Of a stretch of DNA of 39,191 nucleotides, positions 17,705 to 25,105 are shown piece by piece. The notes beneath the pieces are model-generated. The model was not told the DNA's origin. It was given only the letters and a program-made list of their open reading frames with translations, and searched no databases. The stretch lies in assembly GCA_028723525.1 (NCBI GenBank), contig JAQYET010000070.1:1-39191 (forward strand). The letters run 5' to 3'. Positions within the stretch are counted from its first letter, which is position 1; each line of letters opens with the position of its first letter. Origin of the DNA: Prevotellaceae bacterium. GTDB lineage: Bacteria; Bacteroidota; Bacteroidia; Bacteroidales; Bacteroidaceae. The position numbers and the translations under genes are program-made.

Positions 17705-19186
17705 TTACAGTTCTCCCAATGCCTTTCTCAGTGCCACATCGCTGAGCCTTGCCTCTATCTCGGCTTCCACTTTCTGTGTCTGCGACTGCAGCCACGCGGT
17801 CTGTGCCGCCATAACGTCGGTGGTTTGCATCACGCCCTCGCTGAAACCGAGGTTTGCGCAGCGCAGGTTCTCCTCTGCCTTTTCCACGTTCTTCACGGCG
17901 AGGGCATACCTGCGGTGAGCCTCCTTCACCTTGAAACGGCACTGGCTCACCTGCAGACCAATCTTCTCTGTGGCCTCGGAGAGTTCCAGCCGGGCTATCT
18001 GTGTGGCAGCCTTTGTTGCCCTTACCTTATATGTTCCCTCGTTCCAGCTCCATATCGGGACACTCACTAGCACTCCCACATTCCATGTCCCGCCGAACTT
18101 TCTCTCAAAACCATTATACAGGTTTGGGTTCGTCACGAGGTAGCCTCCGGTGACAGCGACCTGCGGCAGATAGGCTGCTCGTGCGAGTTTGGTTGAGGCT
18201 TCCGTCATATCGACAGAGGTCTGGAGCATCTGAAGTTCCGGGCGCAGTTGATAAGACGACCTCTCTCCACCGTCATACAGTGCCGGCAGTTGCAGGTTCT
18301 CGGTGTCCTCGTCGGCAAGCGTGATGTCTTCTTCAGCTTCCATACCGCAGAGTTGGCAGAGCAGCATTTTCGAAAGAGCCGCCCCGTCTTCAGCCTGCAT
18401 CAGTTGCATCTCTGCTTCATTCACCTTCACGCTGACCTGAAGTTCGTCTGAACGTGTGGCAACTCCCTCCTCATACATCTTCCTGACGTCTTGGTCGAAC
18501 TTGCGTACCAACTCAAGATAGTTGCGTGCCAACCGCTCCTTATGCTTCACCGAAACCACCAGCCAGTAGGCTTGGTCTATCTCGTAGAGTGTGGTCTGTC
18601 GTGACAGTTCCGTGCGCTGGACAGTCAGTTGCTCGTTGAGTTCGGCAAGACGGTTGGCAGCCGAGATTGCTCCACCTGTATATACGGGTTGCATCACCGT
18701 TACAGACGCTGCGATGGAGTTGCGGGTGTTTGTGCGCAGTCCCTGTTTTATATTCGTTCCCACGCCGTTCAGTGTCTGCGCGATTGGCGTTGCAATGTTA
18801 GAGAACAGTCCGCCTATCGTCTGTGCCATCTGCGGAGTGATGAGTCCCTGTCCTGCGAAATCAGACAGCATTTGTGTCAGCGACCCGCCCATTTTCCCTG
18901 CAACGTTAGTTCCGATGTTGTCTAAGGCGTTCTTCTGGTCGTCGCTTAGTAATGATATTTCGCGACTTGTGAGTTCGTAGCCTCCGATTGCCGACACCCT
19001 TGGCAGGTATTTCGTTCGCGCCGCCTTACGGGTGTTCAGTGCCACCTCCTGATTAAGTCGCGCCATGTTTAACTGTTTGTTGTTCTCCAATGCCATGTTG
19101 CGACAGTCCTCGAGCGACAGCACCCGCTGTGCACAGAGGTTCACCGAGAATGTCACGGCTGCAACAAACGATAAGAGTCTATACAT
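17705..19186 (-). CDS. TolC-family outer-membrane efflux protein
   Basis: A 493-residue outer-membrane channel. A signal peptide (about 1-19, ending LCA) precedes RVLSLEDCRNMALENNKQLNMARLN, the usual TolC opening. Two long helical repeats follow, each with the AYLPQVA- or YLPRVSA-type turn into the barrel strands (ARAAYLPQVAVTGGYLVTNPN is one). The insert between residues 75 and 145, containing several Gly/Thr/Ile-rich segments, is longer than in minimal TolC proteins. It is the second gene of the efflux operon, 17 bp after the coiled-coil protein gene. Confidence 0.93.
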   Translation of the reverse strand: MYRLLSFVAAVTFSVNLCAQRVLSLEDCRNMALENNKQLNMARLNQEVALNTRKAARTKYLPRVSAIGGYELTSREISLLSDDQKNALDNIGTNVAGKMGGSLTQMLSDFAGQGLITPQMAQTIGGLFSNIATPIAQTLNGVGTNIKQGLRTNTRNSIAASVTVMQPVYTGGAISAANRLAELNEQLTVQRTELSRQTTLYEIDQAYWLVVSVKHKERLARNYLELVRKFDQDVRKMYEEGVATRSDELQVSVKVNEAEMQLMQAEDGAALSKMLLCQLCGMEAEEDITLADEDTENLQLPALYDGGERSSYQLRPELQMLQTSVDMTEASTKLARAAYLPQVAVTGGYLVTNPNLYNGFERKFGGTWNVGVLVSVPIWSWNEGTYKVRATKAATQIARLELSEATEKIGLQVSQCRFKVKEAHRRYALAVKNVEKAEENLRCANLGFSEGVMQTTDVMAAQTAWLQSQTQKVEAEIEARLSDVALRKALGEL

Positions 19187-19203
19187 ATAAAAACCTTCTT
19201 CTT

Positions 19204-20076
19204 CTATTCAAATTTCACGTTTCTCGAACCAATCATCTGCCCCTCGGCGAAAATAGCAACCTGATAGGTGCCCTCGCCGATGAACTGGTTTATGTCGTAA
19301 TAGAGAGTCACCGGCGTTTCGTTTCCGCCGTATTCCACGCTCCGCTTCAGAGAGCATTGCAACTGCCGGTTCTCATATTGGAACGTTCCGGCATTGCCGA
19401 GTACCGTGCCCGTAGGCGTGATGATGCGCACATACAGTGTCCGCACGCCGTTTGTTGCTGTGACGTTCTTCGCGATCCTGAATGTCACGCGCAACTGCTT
19501 CGCCTTCTTTATCTTCTCGGTCTGTTTCCCTTTCTTGTCGAGCATCACCATCTGTATTGCCGTTGCATCCAGTTGTGCAGCCATTGCCACCTGTGCCGAG
19601 AGCGACTCCTTGTCGGCGTTCAGCCCCTCAATCTGTCGTGTGGCCTCCTCATACTGCCCCCTCACGCGGGTGTTCTCTACCGTAAGATTTTGGTTGAGTC
19701 TGTTCAGAGAGTCTATTTCGAGCACGTAACTGCGTATCACGGCGCGGCACGTGGCGAGTTCTTTCTTCAGTCGTGTTATCTCTCTGGCATCGTTTGCCTT
19801 CACCGAGCGCAGTTCCTTCAACAACTGCTGTGTGCGCAGCTGTTCCCGCGTGAGTTGTGCAACGATGGAGTCGTTGTTGATGCGCGACTTCATCTCGGTG
19901 TATTGTTCGGCAAAACGCTGGTACTCGTTTTCCATTTCTTTCTTGTCGAGTTCTGCCAGTTCCTGCATGTCTTCGTTAGCCTGTTTCTGCTTGTTGAGGT
20001 CGATGGCGAGCCATGCCACGCCGCCAATGAGCAGGAGAATGACTGCGATAAGTGGTATTAAAATCTTCTTATTCAT
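19204..20076 (-). CDS. Membrane-anchored coiled-coil protein, unknown function, first gene of the efflux operon
   Basis: A 290-residue protein starting MNKKILIPLIAV. One N-terminal transmembrane segment (about 4-25) is followed by a long coiled coil (about 28-175, rich in Glu, Lys, Gln and Leu with heptad spacing) and a C-terminal beta-rich domain (about 195-290: LRVTFRIAKNVTA, LYVRIITPTG, YQVAIFAEG). The topology predicts a periplasmic rod ending in a globular head. I chose ATG 20076: an upstream in-frame start would run through the -7 box at 20115-20123. Its position as promoter-proximal gene before tolC suggests a part in assembling or regulating the exporter, but I do not recognise a named family. 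Confidence 0.75.
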   Translation of the reverse strand: MNKKILIPLIAVILLLIGGVAWLAIDLNKQKQANEDMQELAELDKKEMENEYQRFAEQYTEMKSRINNDSIVAQLTREQLRTQQLLKELRSVKANDAREITRLKKELATCRAVIRSYVLEIDSLNRLNQNLTVENTRVRGQYEEATRQIEGLNADKESLSAQVAMAAQLDATAIQMVMLDKKGKQTEKIKKAKQLRVTFRIAKNVTATNGVRTLYVRIITPTGTVLGNAGTFQYENRQLQCSLKRSVEYGGNETPVTLYYDINQFIGEGTYQVAIFAEGQMIGSRNVKFE

Positions 20077-20114
20077 GTTTGTTTTATACAGTTTTGTTCT
20101 GAAAAAATCTGATT

Positions 20115-20146
20115 GCAAAGGTAGATTATTTTCCTAAAACGAACAA
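20115..20146 (-). promoter_or_regulatory. Promoter of the efflux operon
   Basis: On the minus strand TTG (20144-20146), a 20-bp spacer and TACCTTTGC (20115-20123) fit the consensus well. The leader before the coiled-coil gene is about 35 nt. Between here and 20475 lies an AT-rich gap without a gene; it holds the second 22-bp-period repeat array. Confidence 0.7.
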
Positions 20147-20321
20147 CAAAATCCACTTATCAAACCTTTAAGTAACTTAAAAATAATATTTTTAAGGCAA
20201 AAAAGAACAATATTATACTGCGAATTCATAACCGGGATGTCATCACAGCCTCCGCAGTCTATACCCGAAGCCTCGTTAACCTACCATATATGACATCCTC
20301 AAAATAAACATTTCATGAGGT

Positions 20322-20402
20322 AAATTCGGCGAAATTACTGACCAAAATCGCCGAAATTGGTTAGCAAAATCGGCGATTTTACTTTTCAATTTCGGCGATT
20401 TT
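20322..20402. repeat. Array of four 15-bp near-palindromes at 22-bp period (copy 2)
   Basis: Units start at 20322, 20344, 20366 and 20388, exactly 22 bp apart, with cores TCGGCGA, TCGCCGA, TCGGCGA and TCGGCGA flanked by AAAA/AAAT and TTTT/AATT. Spacers are ACTGACC, GGTTAGC and ACTTTTC; a further ACTTTTC follows the last unit. Unit number and period are identical to the array at 6487-6567, although the spacers differ. Confidence 0.9.
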
Positions 20403-20475
20403 ACTTTTCGTGATATATCAAGATGCAGAACTGTTTGGCGCAAACAATTGGTTGTGAGGACATAAAAGAGGTATA

Positions 20476-20495
20476 TGATGCCGCTTGACATTTAT
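20476..20495 (+). repeat. 20-bp direct repeat, left copy (candidate attachment site)
   Basis: TGATGCCGCTTGACATTTAT occurs here and again at 24204-24223, identical over 20 bp and in the same orientation. The copies are the two edges of an AT-rich segment holding a possible mobilization gene and degraded exporter genes, as expected for attL/attR of an integrated element. No recombinase gene is present between them. Confidence 0.7.
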
Positions 20496-20727
20496 GTCCG
20501 ACAAGCGGGATGATTGGCACGTCCGCCTGCCCGATCCGAAAGAACAACTTCGGGTGATAGACCTATATCATAAGTCAGGCTCAAAGTCAAAGTCCGATTT
20601 TGTCCGTGCAAGATTATTGGGTGAGCATTTCAAGGTGATGTTGCGGGAGCTTATCGGTTTGACAAAGGAACTCACTGCCTTGCAAGAAAAAGCAGTGAGT
20701 TTAACCATTGACTATCGAGAGAAATAA
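20494..20727 (+). CDS. Small protein resembling the N-terminal part of mobilization (MobC/relaxosome-type) proteins
   Basis: A 77-residue reading frame from ATG 20494 (MSDKRDDWHVRL). The ATG overlaps the last two bases of the left 20-bp repeat. The central stretch SGSKSKSDFVRARLLGEHFKVM resembles the ribbon-helix-helix region of Bacteroides mobilization accessory proteins, in which a Ser/Asp-Phe-Ile/Val-Arg motif precedes a LG turn. The end LTIDYREK followed by a stop may be natural or a truncation. No relaxase gene is adjacent. It is oriented toward the degraded exporter adaptor, whose reading frame it overlaps tail to tail. The function is a weak call; a chance ORF cannot be excluded. Confidence 0.45.
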   Translation: MSDKRDDWHVRLPDPKEQLRVIDLYHKSGSKSKSDFVRARLLGEHFKVMLRELIGLTKELTALQEKAVSLTIDYREK

Positions 20728-21229
20728 GGAATGTTGCAATTAGATTATATGCCTCCAAGCATTTTTTGCAGAGATTGCCCGATGAGCGTGTTATTTGGAA
20801 ATTCACCGTTTGGTTTTCCACAGATTTTATCTCAGTTGTCTTGAAACGGCATAGGGCTTCCTGACGTTCCAATGTGTCACGGACGGAAGAAAGGTCTTGT
20901 ATCTGCCCCGTGAAGGTGCGATTGGGAGATTGCAGATAAATCATCTGTCTGTTTACATTGCCGGGACGTTTATTCTCAAACTTCAATAAGATGGTTATGT
21001 CCGTGCTGTCCGCCGGTGCTACAGTCGTTGCTCCATGTATGGTAGCCGTTCCCGAATAAACCTGCTTGTAAGGGAGAAAATAGGCTACGGCTAACAGACA
21101 AAGCAGCACTGTCCCAATGGCAGTAATGCCGTATCGGACAAGTGAAGAGGGTATCTGCCCAACGATACTGCGTACTTTCTCGCTGCGGAGTTCAAAACTC
21201 CGTTCCTGCTTCTTTTCCTGTTCTTCCAT
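20672..21229 (-). pseudogene. HlyD-like adaptor of a C39-type peptide exporter, probably frameshifted
   Basis: The frame codes for 185 residues. Its first ~65 residues (ELRSEKVRSIVGQIPSS, then a membrane segment near 35-53) match the start of adaptor proteins that accompany C39-peptidase ABC exporters in Bacteroidetes. It starts 1 bp after the exporter remnant stop. Near 20800 the frame seems to break. The annotated frame ends in an unconvincing run (ITRSSGNLC and onward), while another frame reads NTLIGQSLQKMLGGI and stops at 20745, a more natural end that also avoids overlap with the gene at 20494-20727. One base missing around 20808-20815 would explain this. The protein is short for an adaptor in any case. 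Confidence 0.6.
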
Positions 21230-21230
21230 A

Positions 21231-21512
21231 TCAGTTGCCCAATTCTAATTGATTCTTCACTAAGGCAAAGTATTTGCCACGTTTTTCCGTTAGCTCTTCG
21301 TGTGTGCCTAATTCTGCAATTTTACCTTCGTCAAGCACCACAATCTGGTCGGCATCACGGACTGTGGAAAGGCGATGTGCCACTACTACTACGGTTTTTC
21401 CTTTGTAGAAATCCGAGAGGTTTTCGGTGATGGCTCGCTCATTGTTGGCGTCAAGGGCGTTGGTGGCTTCATCACTATCATATTGCCTCACAACAGGGAA
21501 CCTTTTGAACAT
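21231..21512 (-). pseudogene. C39-peptidase ABC exporter reduced by an in-frame deletion
   Basis: The 93-residue frame begins MFKRFPVVRQYDS, which is how bacteriocin exporters with a C39 leader peptidase begin (the next residues would be the catalytic DCG). Directly after comes DEATNALDANNERA, the Walker B/D-loop end of the ABC domain, then VVAHRLSTVRDADQIVVLDEGKI and a normal C-terminus. The catalytic Cys, the whole membrane domain, Walker A and the ABC signature are all missing. Both parts are in the same frame, so roughly 600 or more residues were removed without a frameshift. The start codon is 3 bp after the receptor gene and the stop is 1 bp before the adaptor, so the operon order is intact. 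It cannot export. Confidence 0.85.
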
Positions 21513-21515
21513 GCC

Positions 21516-23759
21516 TTAGTACTTTTTAGACTCGTTTTCGTAAATTTTCCGCTCTTTCTGCTCCTTGCCTTTGCTAAGATTAAATGTCAAGCACAGCATT
21601 ACTTTCTGTGCATAAATCTTATCTTTCATGTCAACGTATTGTGTTCCTTGATGGATTCTTGTATAACTCTTCAAATTGCCAAAAGGCTGGATGAATACAA
21701 CGTATAAATCAAGATAGTCATTGAGCGTGTAGTTAACCATTCCTATGTTAGAATCGTGCGATTTACTATACCCATTATATTGCAACTCTTTACTATTGTA
21801 TGTGTATTGCACAATTGCAGTAAGACGAGAAGATAAGTGCCAGTTACTCTGCATCTGAGCCATATAAGAACACATATTTGTATTATAAAAACAATTTGTA
21901 GGAATACGGCGACTGAACACATCGGCATAGAAACTCACGCTCCACCATTTAGTAATGTTACACGATAGTGTAAAATCCATACCATAGTCTTGCACTTTTT
22001 TGATGTTAATGAATTCAAGGGTAGCGTTCTTGCTGTCTGTCAGTAGGTTACTAACTACTTGATTATTGACTTGTTTGTAATAAGCTGATGATGCTAAATA
22101 GAAATTCCCCTTGGAATAACTATATTCTAATGACAATGTTCCATTTCTCTGAGGCTTCAGGTACGGATTACCTTTAGTGCTGATATTCGGGCTTTCCTTT
22201 TTTATAAAAGGAATCATCTGCCAGATGCTGGGATCATTTAAGTACGATGAATATCCCAATGCCAAGTTGCTATTATCCCATGTATATGAGATATTAAATT
22301 TGGGGAAGAGATCTGTTTTCTTCACTCGCGTACCATCAGCAAAGGAACGATGATAATTCTGAAAACTCACACCAGCATCTACTTTCCAGTTTTCTCCAAG
22401 GCTTTTCATTAGTTCAGCATAAGCAAACATATTATTGCAATGGTATCTGTCTGCAATATCAGAATAATTGTTGTTGAAGAAACCTTTGGTCTTGTTATAT
22501 GAATATTTAACGCCGCTATAAAGAATGGTTGATTCATCAATCTTTCTGTTGTAATCGAGTTTTAATCCATAGATCTCCTGTTTCTCATTCTGCTTAATCA
22601 TGGTTTCATCAGCAAGATAGGCATCATTATCATCTATCGTTTTCTTATTAAAAGACACTTCAAATTTTAAATGATTCTTATCATCTTTATAGCTTGCATA
22701 ACCTTTATAGTTCTGCGTATTAAAAGCTTCTTTTAATACAGAAAACGAAGTGTTCTGATTCTCATACGCATTCTGAAACCTTTCCCTATAAAGAGAAAGA
22801 TAACCGTCAACACCTATTTGGAAATTACTGTTTGGCTGATATGTGTAGCCGTAGAAGAACTCGTTATCACACTCTTTCCGTGGAAATGTTGTATATAGGT
22901 CTTCTGACAAAAGAGTTCCCTCTTTGTCGAATATCCTATCTTCTGTTTTCATTTTTAAGTTACGATAATACTGCTTATAGAATAGGTAAAACGAATTCTT
23001 TTCTGTTCCATATCCTATATTCACCTTTGTATCATTCATTGAGGCATCCACTGCTGTTTTGTTATCTACCATCAAAGAATAACCCTGTTCGCGTTCTGTA
23101 ATGATATTCATTATAGCAGTGTAGTTCTGATTAGCATATTGACTTGGTATGTTATACATAATCTCTACACTCTTCACGCTTGCAGGTTGAATCTGGTCAA
23201 CAAGGCTATTGTCTGTCAGTTCAATGCCATTTTTAAGAATCAGGATGTTGCTACTTCCTTTTATACGTATTGTGCTATTACAATCTACAAACACTGTTGG
23301 GATGTTTTCCAATAATCGGGAAGTTAGTCTAACCTTATCTTTCATCTGGTCGGTAAAAGAATAGGTAAAGTTCAGTCTGTTTCTCACTTTTGTCTTGATT
23401 CCTGTTACCACCACCTCGTCAAGTGAAGTAGTATTTGGCACCAACTTTATCAACATCTCCGTCTGATCCCTATGATAAAAAGAAACCATCTTTCTGTCAT
23501 AATATACATGCGTAACCTGAATGATGTAATTATTGTCTTTAACAAAATTCTTTGAACTAAGCTCAAAATAGCCCACTGAATCGGTTACTGCACCGCAAAC
23601 GAACGCCGAATCGGCATTAAGTAATACGACATTGACAAATTCCACAGGTTCCTGTGTCAAAGAGTCTGTTACATGACCAGATACTTTATTCTGACTTTGC
23701 GCAAGGCAAAAACTCAGATTAACAAGAAGTCCTACCAATATGAGTATTGATTTTTTCAT
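21516..23759 (-). CDS. Outer-membrane beta-barrel protein, TonB-dependent-receptor-like, with N-terminal carboxypeptidase-regulatory domain
   Basis: A 747-residue outer-membrane protein that looks intact. A signal peptide (1-20, ending CLA) leads to a CarboxypepD_reg-like domain (about 24-105: VSGHVTDSLTQEPVEFVNV), then LDEVVVTGIK and a plug-like section (about 115-215), then a large beta-barrel (about 220-747) rich in aromatic/polar alternation. This layout is the OMP_b-brl_3 type of Bacteroidetes. It is the first gene of an operon whose next genes were a C39 peptide exporter and its adaptor, so it may have been the outer-membrane partner or receptor for an exported peptide; that link is inferred from order alone. 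Its DNA is distinctly more AT-rich than the flanking core genes, pointing to transfer. A related but truncated protein is encoded at 31530-33500. Confidence 0.85.
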   Translation of the reverse strand: MKKSILILVGLLVNLSFCLAQSQNKVSGHVTDSLTQEPVEFVNVVLLNADSAFVCGAVTDSVGYFELSSKNFVKDNNYIIQVTHVYYDRKMVSFYHRDQTEMLIKLVPNTTSLDEVVVTGIKTKVRNRLNFTYSFTDQMKDKVRLTSRLLENIPTVFVDCNSTIRIKGSSNILILKNGIELTDNSLVDQIQPASVKSVEIMYNIPSQYANQNYTAIMNIITEREQGYSLMVDNKTAVDASMNDTKVNIGYGTEKNSFYLFYKQYYRNLKMKTEDRIFDKEGTLLSEDLYTTFPRKECDNEFFYGYTYQPNSNFQIGVDGYLSLYRERFQNAYENQNTSFSVLKEAFNTQNYKGYASYKDDKNHLKFEVSFNKKTIDDNDAYLADETMIKQNEKQEIYGLKLDYNRKIDESTILYSGVKYSYNKTKGFFNNNYSDIADRYHCNNMFAYAELMKSLGENWKVDAGVSFQNYHRSFADGTRVKKTDLFPKFNISYTWDNSNLALGYSSYLNDPSIWQMIPFIKKESPNISTKGNPYLKPQRNGTLSLEYSYSKGNFYLASSAYYKQVNNQVVSNLLTDSKNATLEFINIKKVQDYGMDFTLSCNITKWWSVSFYADVFSRRIPTNCFYNTNMCSYMAQMQSNWHLSSRLTAIVQYTYNSKELQYNGYSKSHDSNIGMVNYTLNDYLDLYVVFIQPFGNLKSYTRIHQGTQYVDMKDKIYAQKVMLCLTFNLSKGKEQKERKIYENESKKY

Positions 23760-23837
23760 TTTAGAAGATAAAGGTATTATGGTTTATATTTGCTCCTTGG
23801 TGTTTTGCCTGAACATTCTTCACGATTCTTAGCAAAT

Positions 23838-23867
23838 CAAACTTACAACATTCTTCAATTAAGGCAA
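23838..23867 (-). promoter_or_regulatory. Promoter of the receptor/exporter operon
   Basis: Minus-strand TTG (23865-23867, within TTTTGCC), a 19-bp spacer and TAAGTTTG (23838-23845). The leader to the start codon at 23759 is about 70 nt. The stretch 23870-23998 upstream is AT-rich with no recognised feature and no obvious double-glycine peptide gene. Confidence 0.6.
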
Positions 23868-23998
23868 AATTCTTGCACCTTTTCTTTCTGCAAAGAAACA
23901 AAATAAATTCCTATTCACCAAATATTTAGACATTTTTTCTATTACTTCTATATGAAAACTTGTTTTTATATTCTTGTGTTGCTTGCATATAGGCAATT

Positions 23999-24223
23999 TT
24001 ACACCGCTTTTGTCATGATGGAGCCTGCTCCACCAAAAAGTTTGAAAGCATAGATGTCTCCCCGATAGAAGAATGTTTCATCAACATCTCCTTCGCGAAG
24101 TCTTCGAGCTTCCTCAATCAATATATAGGCGAAATACTCAACGTTTCTCGGACCACGTTGTTCATTGGCTTTGGAGAGGTTGCTTCTAATCACTGATTCT
24201 CCGTGATGCCGCTTGACATTTAT
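23999..24223 (-). pseudogene. Unrecognised ORF fragment whose 5' end coincides with the right 20-bp repeat
   Basis: A 74-residue open frame ending GGAGSIMTKAV. The composition (YFAYILIEEARRLREG, DETFFYRGDIYAFKLFGG) looks like real coding sequence. The repeat itself is read as INVKRHH at the start of this frame. Upstream of the repeat the frame continues for 57 codons through low-complexity sequence and the promoter region of the next gene, which is unlikely to be translated. I therefore take it as the 3' part of a gene cut at the element boundary. No family is recognised. Confidence 0.45.
24204..24223 (+). repeat. 20-bp direct repeat, right copy (candidate attachment site)
   Basis: Identical to 20476-20495, 3,728 bp apart start to start. 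Flanking bases differ on both sides. Just beyond it lies the promoter region of the ArsG-type permease, a core-like gene, so this marks the right edge of the foreign segment. Confidence 0.7.
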
Positions 24224-24272
24224 TTTTCTGCCCCTTTTGCGGTTATTATTATCATCTTTGCCAAATAATGAG

Positions 24273-24280
24273 TAACTTTG
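24273..24280 (+). promoter_or_regulatory. -7 element for the ArsG-family permease gene
   Basis: TAACTTTG followed by C lies 30 bp before the ATG at 24311. No TTG at standard spacing was found, possibly because the sequence upstream was replaced by the insertion ending at 24223. Confidence 0.45.
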
Positions 24281-24310
24281 CAGTCTCGTCTTATTTAAGT
24301 GAAAGGTGAA

Positions 24311-24997
24311 ATGGAATTGATACAGGAAATAATGAGTAATTCGCAGTGGCCGTTGCTCACTGCTTTCGTGCTCGGAGTGCTTGTGGCTCTTCATCCATGC
24401 CCGTTGGCTACGAACATTGCCGCAATGGGGTATATCGGGAAAGATGTTGACAACCGTACCAAGGTGTTTGTCAATGGGTTGCGATACACTTTCGGGCGTG
24501 CCGTAGGTTACACTTTGCCCGGTTGGGTGATAATTCTGCTTGTGAAGAACGGTGTTGAAGTTATGGATATCGGCGAGCCTGTGTCTGAATGGGGTGAGCG
24601 GTTGTTGGCTCCGATACTTATAATAATAGGTGCGTATCTGCTATATAACGACCTTCTTCATCATCATGACCATGTGCCGCGGCTGCCTTTCGGCGGGCGG
24701 CGCGTCACTCCTGTGTTGCTCGGTGTGATATTTGCGCTTGCGTTCTGTCCCGAGAGTGGCATCGTATATTTCGGAATGATAATGCCGATGTCGTTTGAGT
24801 CGGGCGTGGGCTATCTGGTTCCGGCAAGTTTCGCCTTGGGCACCGGGTTGCCGGTTGTAGTCATGTCGTGGGTCTTTGCCTACAGTGTAGGCAGTTTCTC
24901 CCGATTGAACAAGGGCATGCTGTTTGCGAAGGCTTGGCTCACCCGGCTTGTTGCCGTGATGTTCGTGCTTGCCGGAGTGTTCGTGTTGCTGTTCTGA
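24311..24997 (+). CDS. ArsG-family permease (DsbD/LysE-like integral membrane protein)
   Basis: A 228-residue inner-membrane protein with about six hydrophobic segments. The motif HPCPLATNIAAMGYIGKD in the first segment and FCPESGIVYFGMIMP in the middle are two pseudo-repeats, each with a conserved Cys-Pro, as in the DsbD/CcdA superfamily. This type is annotated as aromatic-aminobenzylarsenical efflux permease ArsG-like, although most members are uncharacterised. A cytosolic loop HHHDHVPRLPFGGRR with four histidines lies between the halves. ATG 24311 was chosen because AAAGGTG precedes it; a GTG 12 bp upstream is less likely. No arsenic-resistance genes are nearby, so the substrate remains open. 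Confidence 0.8.
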   Translation: MELIQEIMSNSQWPLLTAFVLGVLVALHPCPLATNIAAMGYIGKDVDNRTKVFVNGLRYTFGRAVGYTLPGWVIILLVKNGVEVMDIGEPVSEWGERLLAPILIIIGAYLLYNDLLHHHDHVPRLPFGGRRVTPVLLGVIFALAFCPESGIVYFGMIMPMSFESGVGYLVPASFALGTGLPVVVMSWVFAYSVGSFSRLNKGMLFAKAWLTRLVAVMFVLAGVFVLLF

Positions 24998-25039
24998 GTG
25001 AGTGCTTTTACGACGTCTGTTGGCAATCCGGGGTAAATG

Positions 25040-25088
25040 AAAAAGTATATTCCGGCAAATAAATGCTATTTACTTGAATATACTTTTT
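25040..25088. terminator. Bidirectional terminator between permease and M6 protease genes
   Basis: Perfect 13-bp arms (25040-25052 and 25076-25088), starting with an A run and ending with a T run, lie between two convergent genes. Confidence 0.8.
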
Positions 25089-25105
25089 ACTATAACTGCA
25101 GTCGT

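Noticed and set aside
20276..20491. 71-codon minus-strand ORF over the second repeat array
   Set aside because: It reads through the 22-bp repeat units and into the left 20-bp repeat; a repeat-derived frame with no protein-like features.
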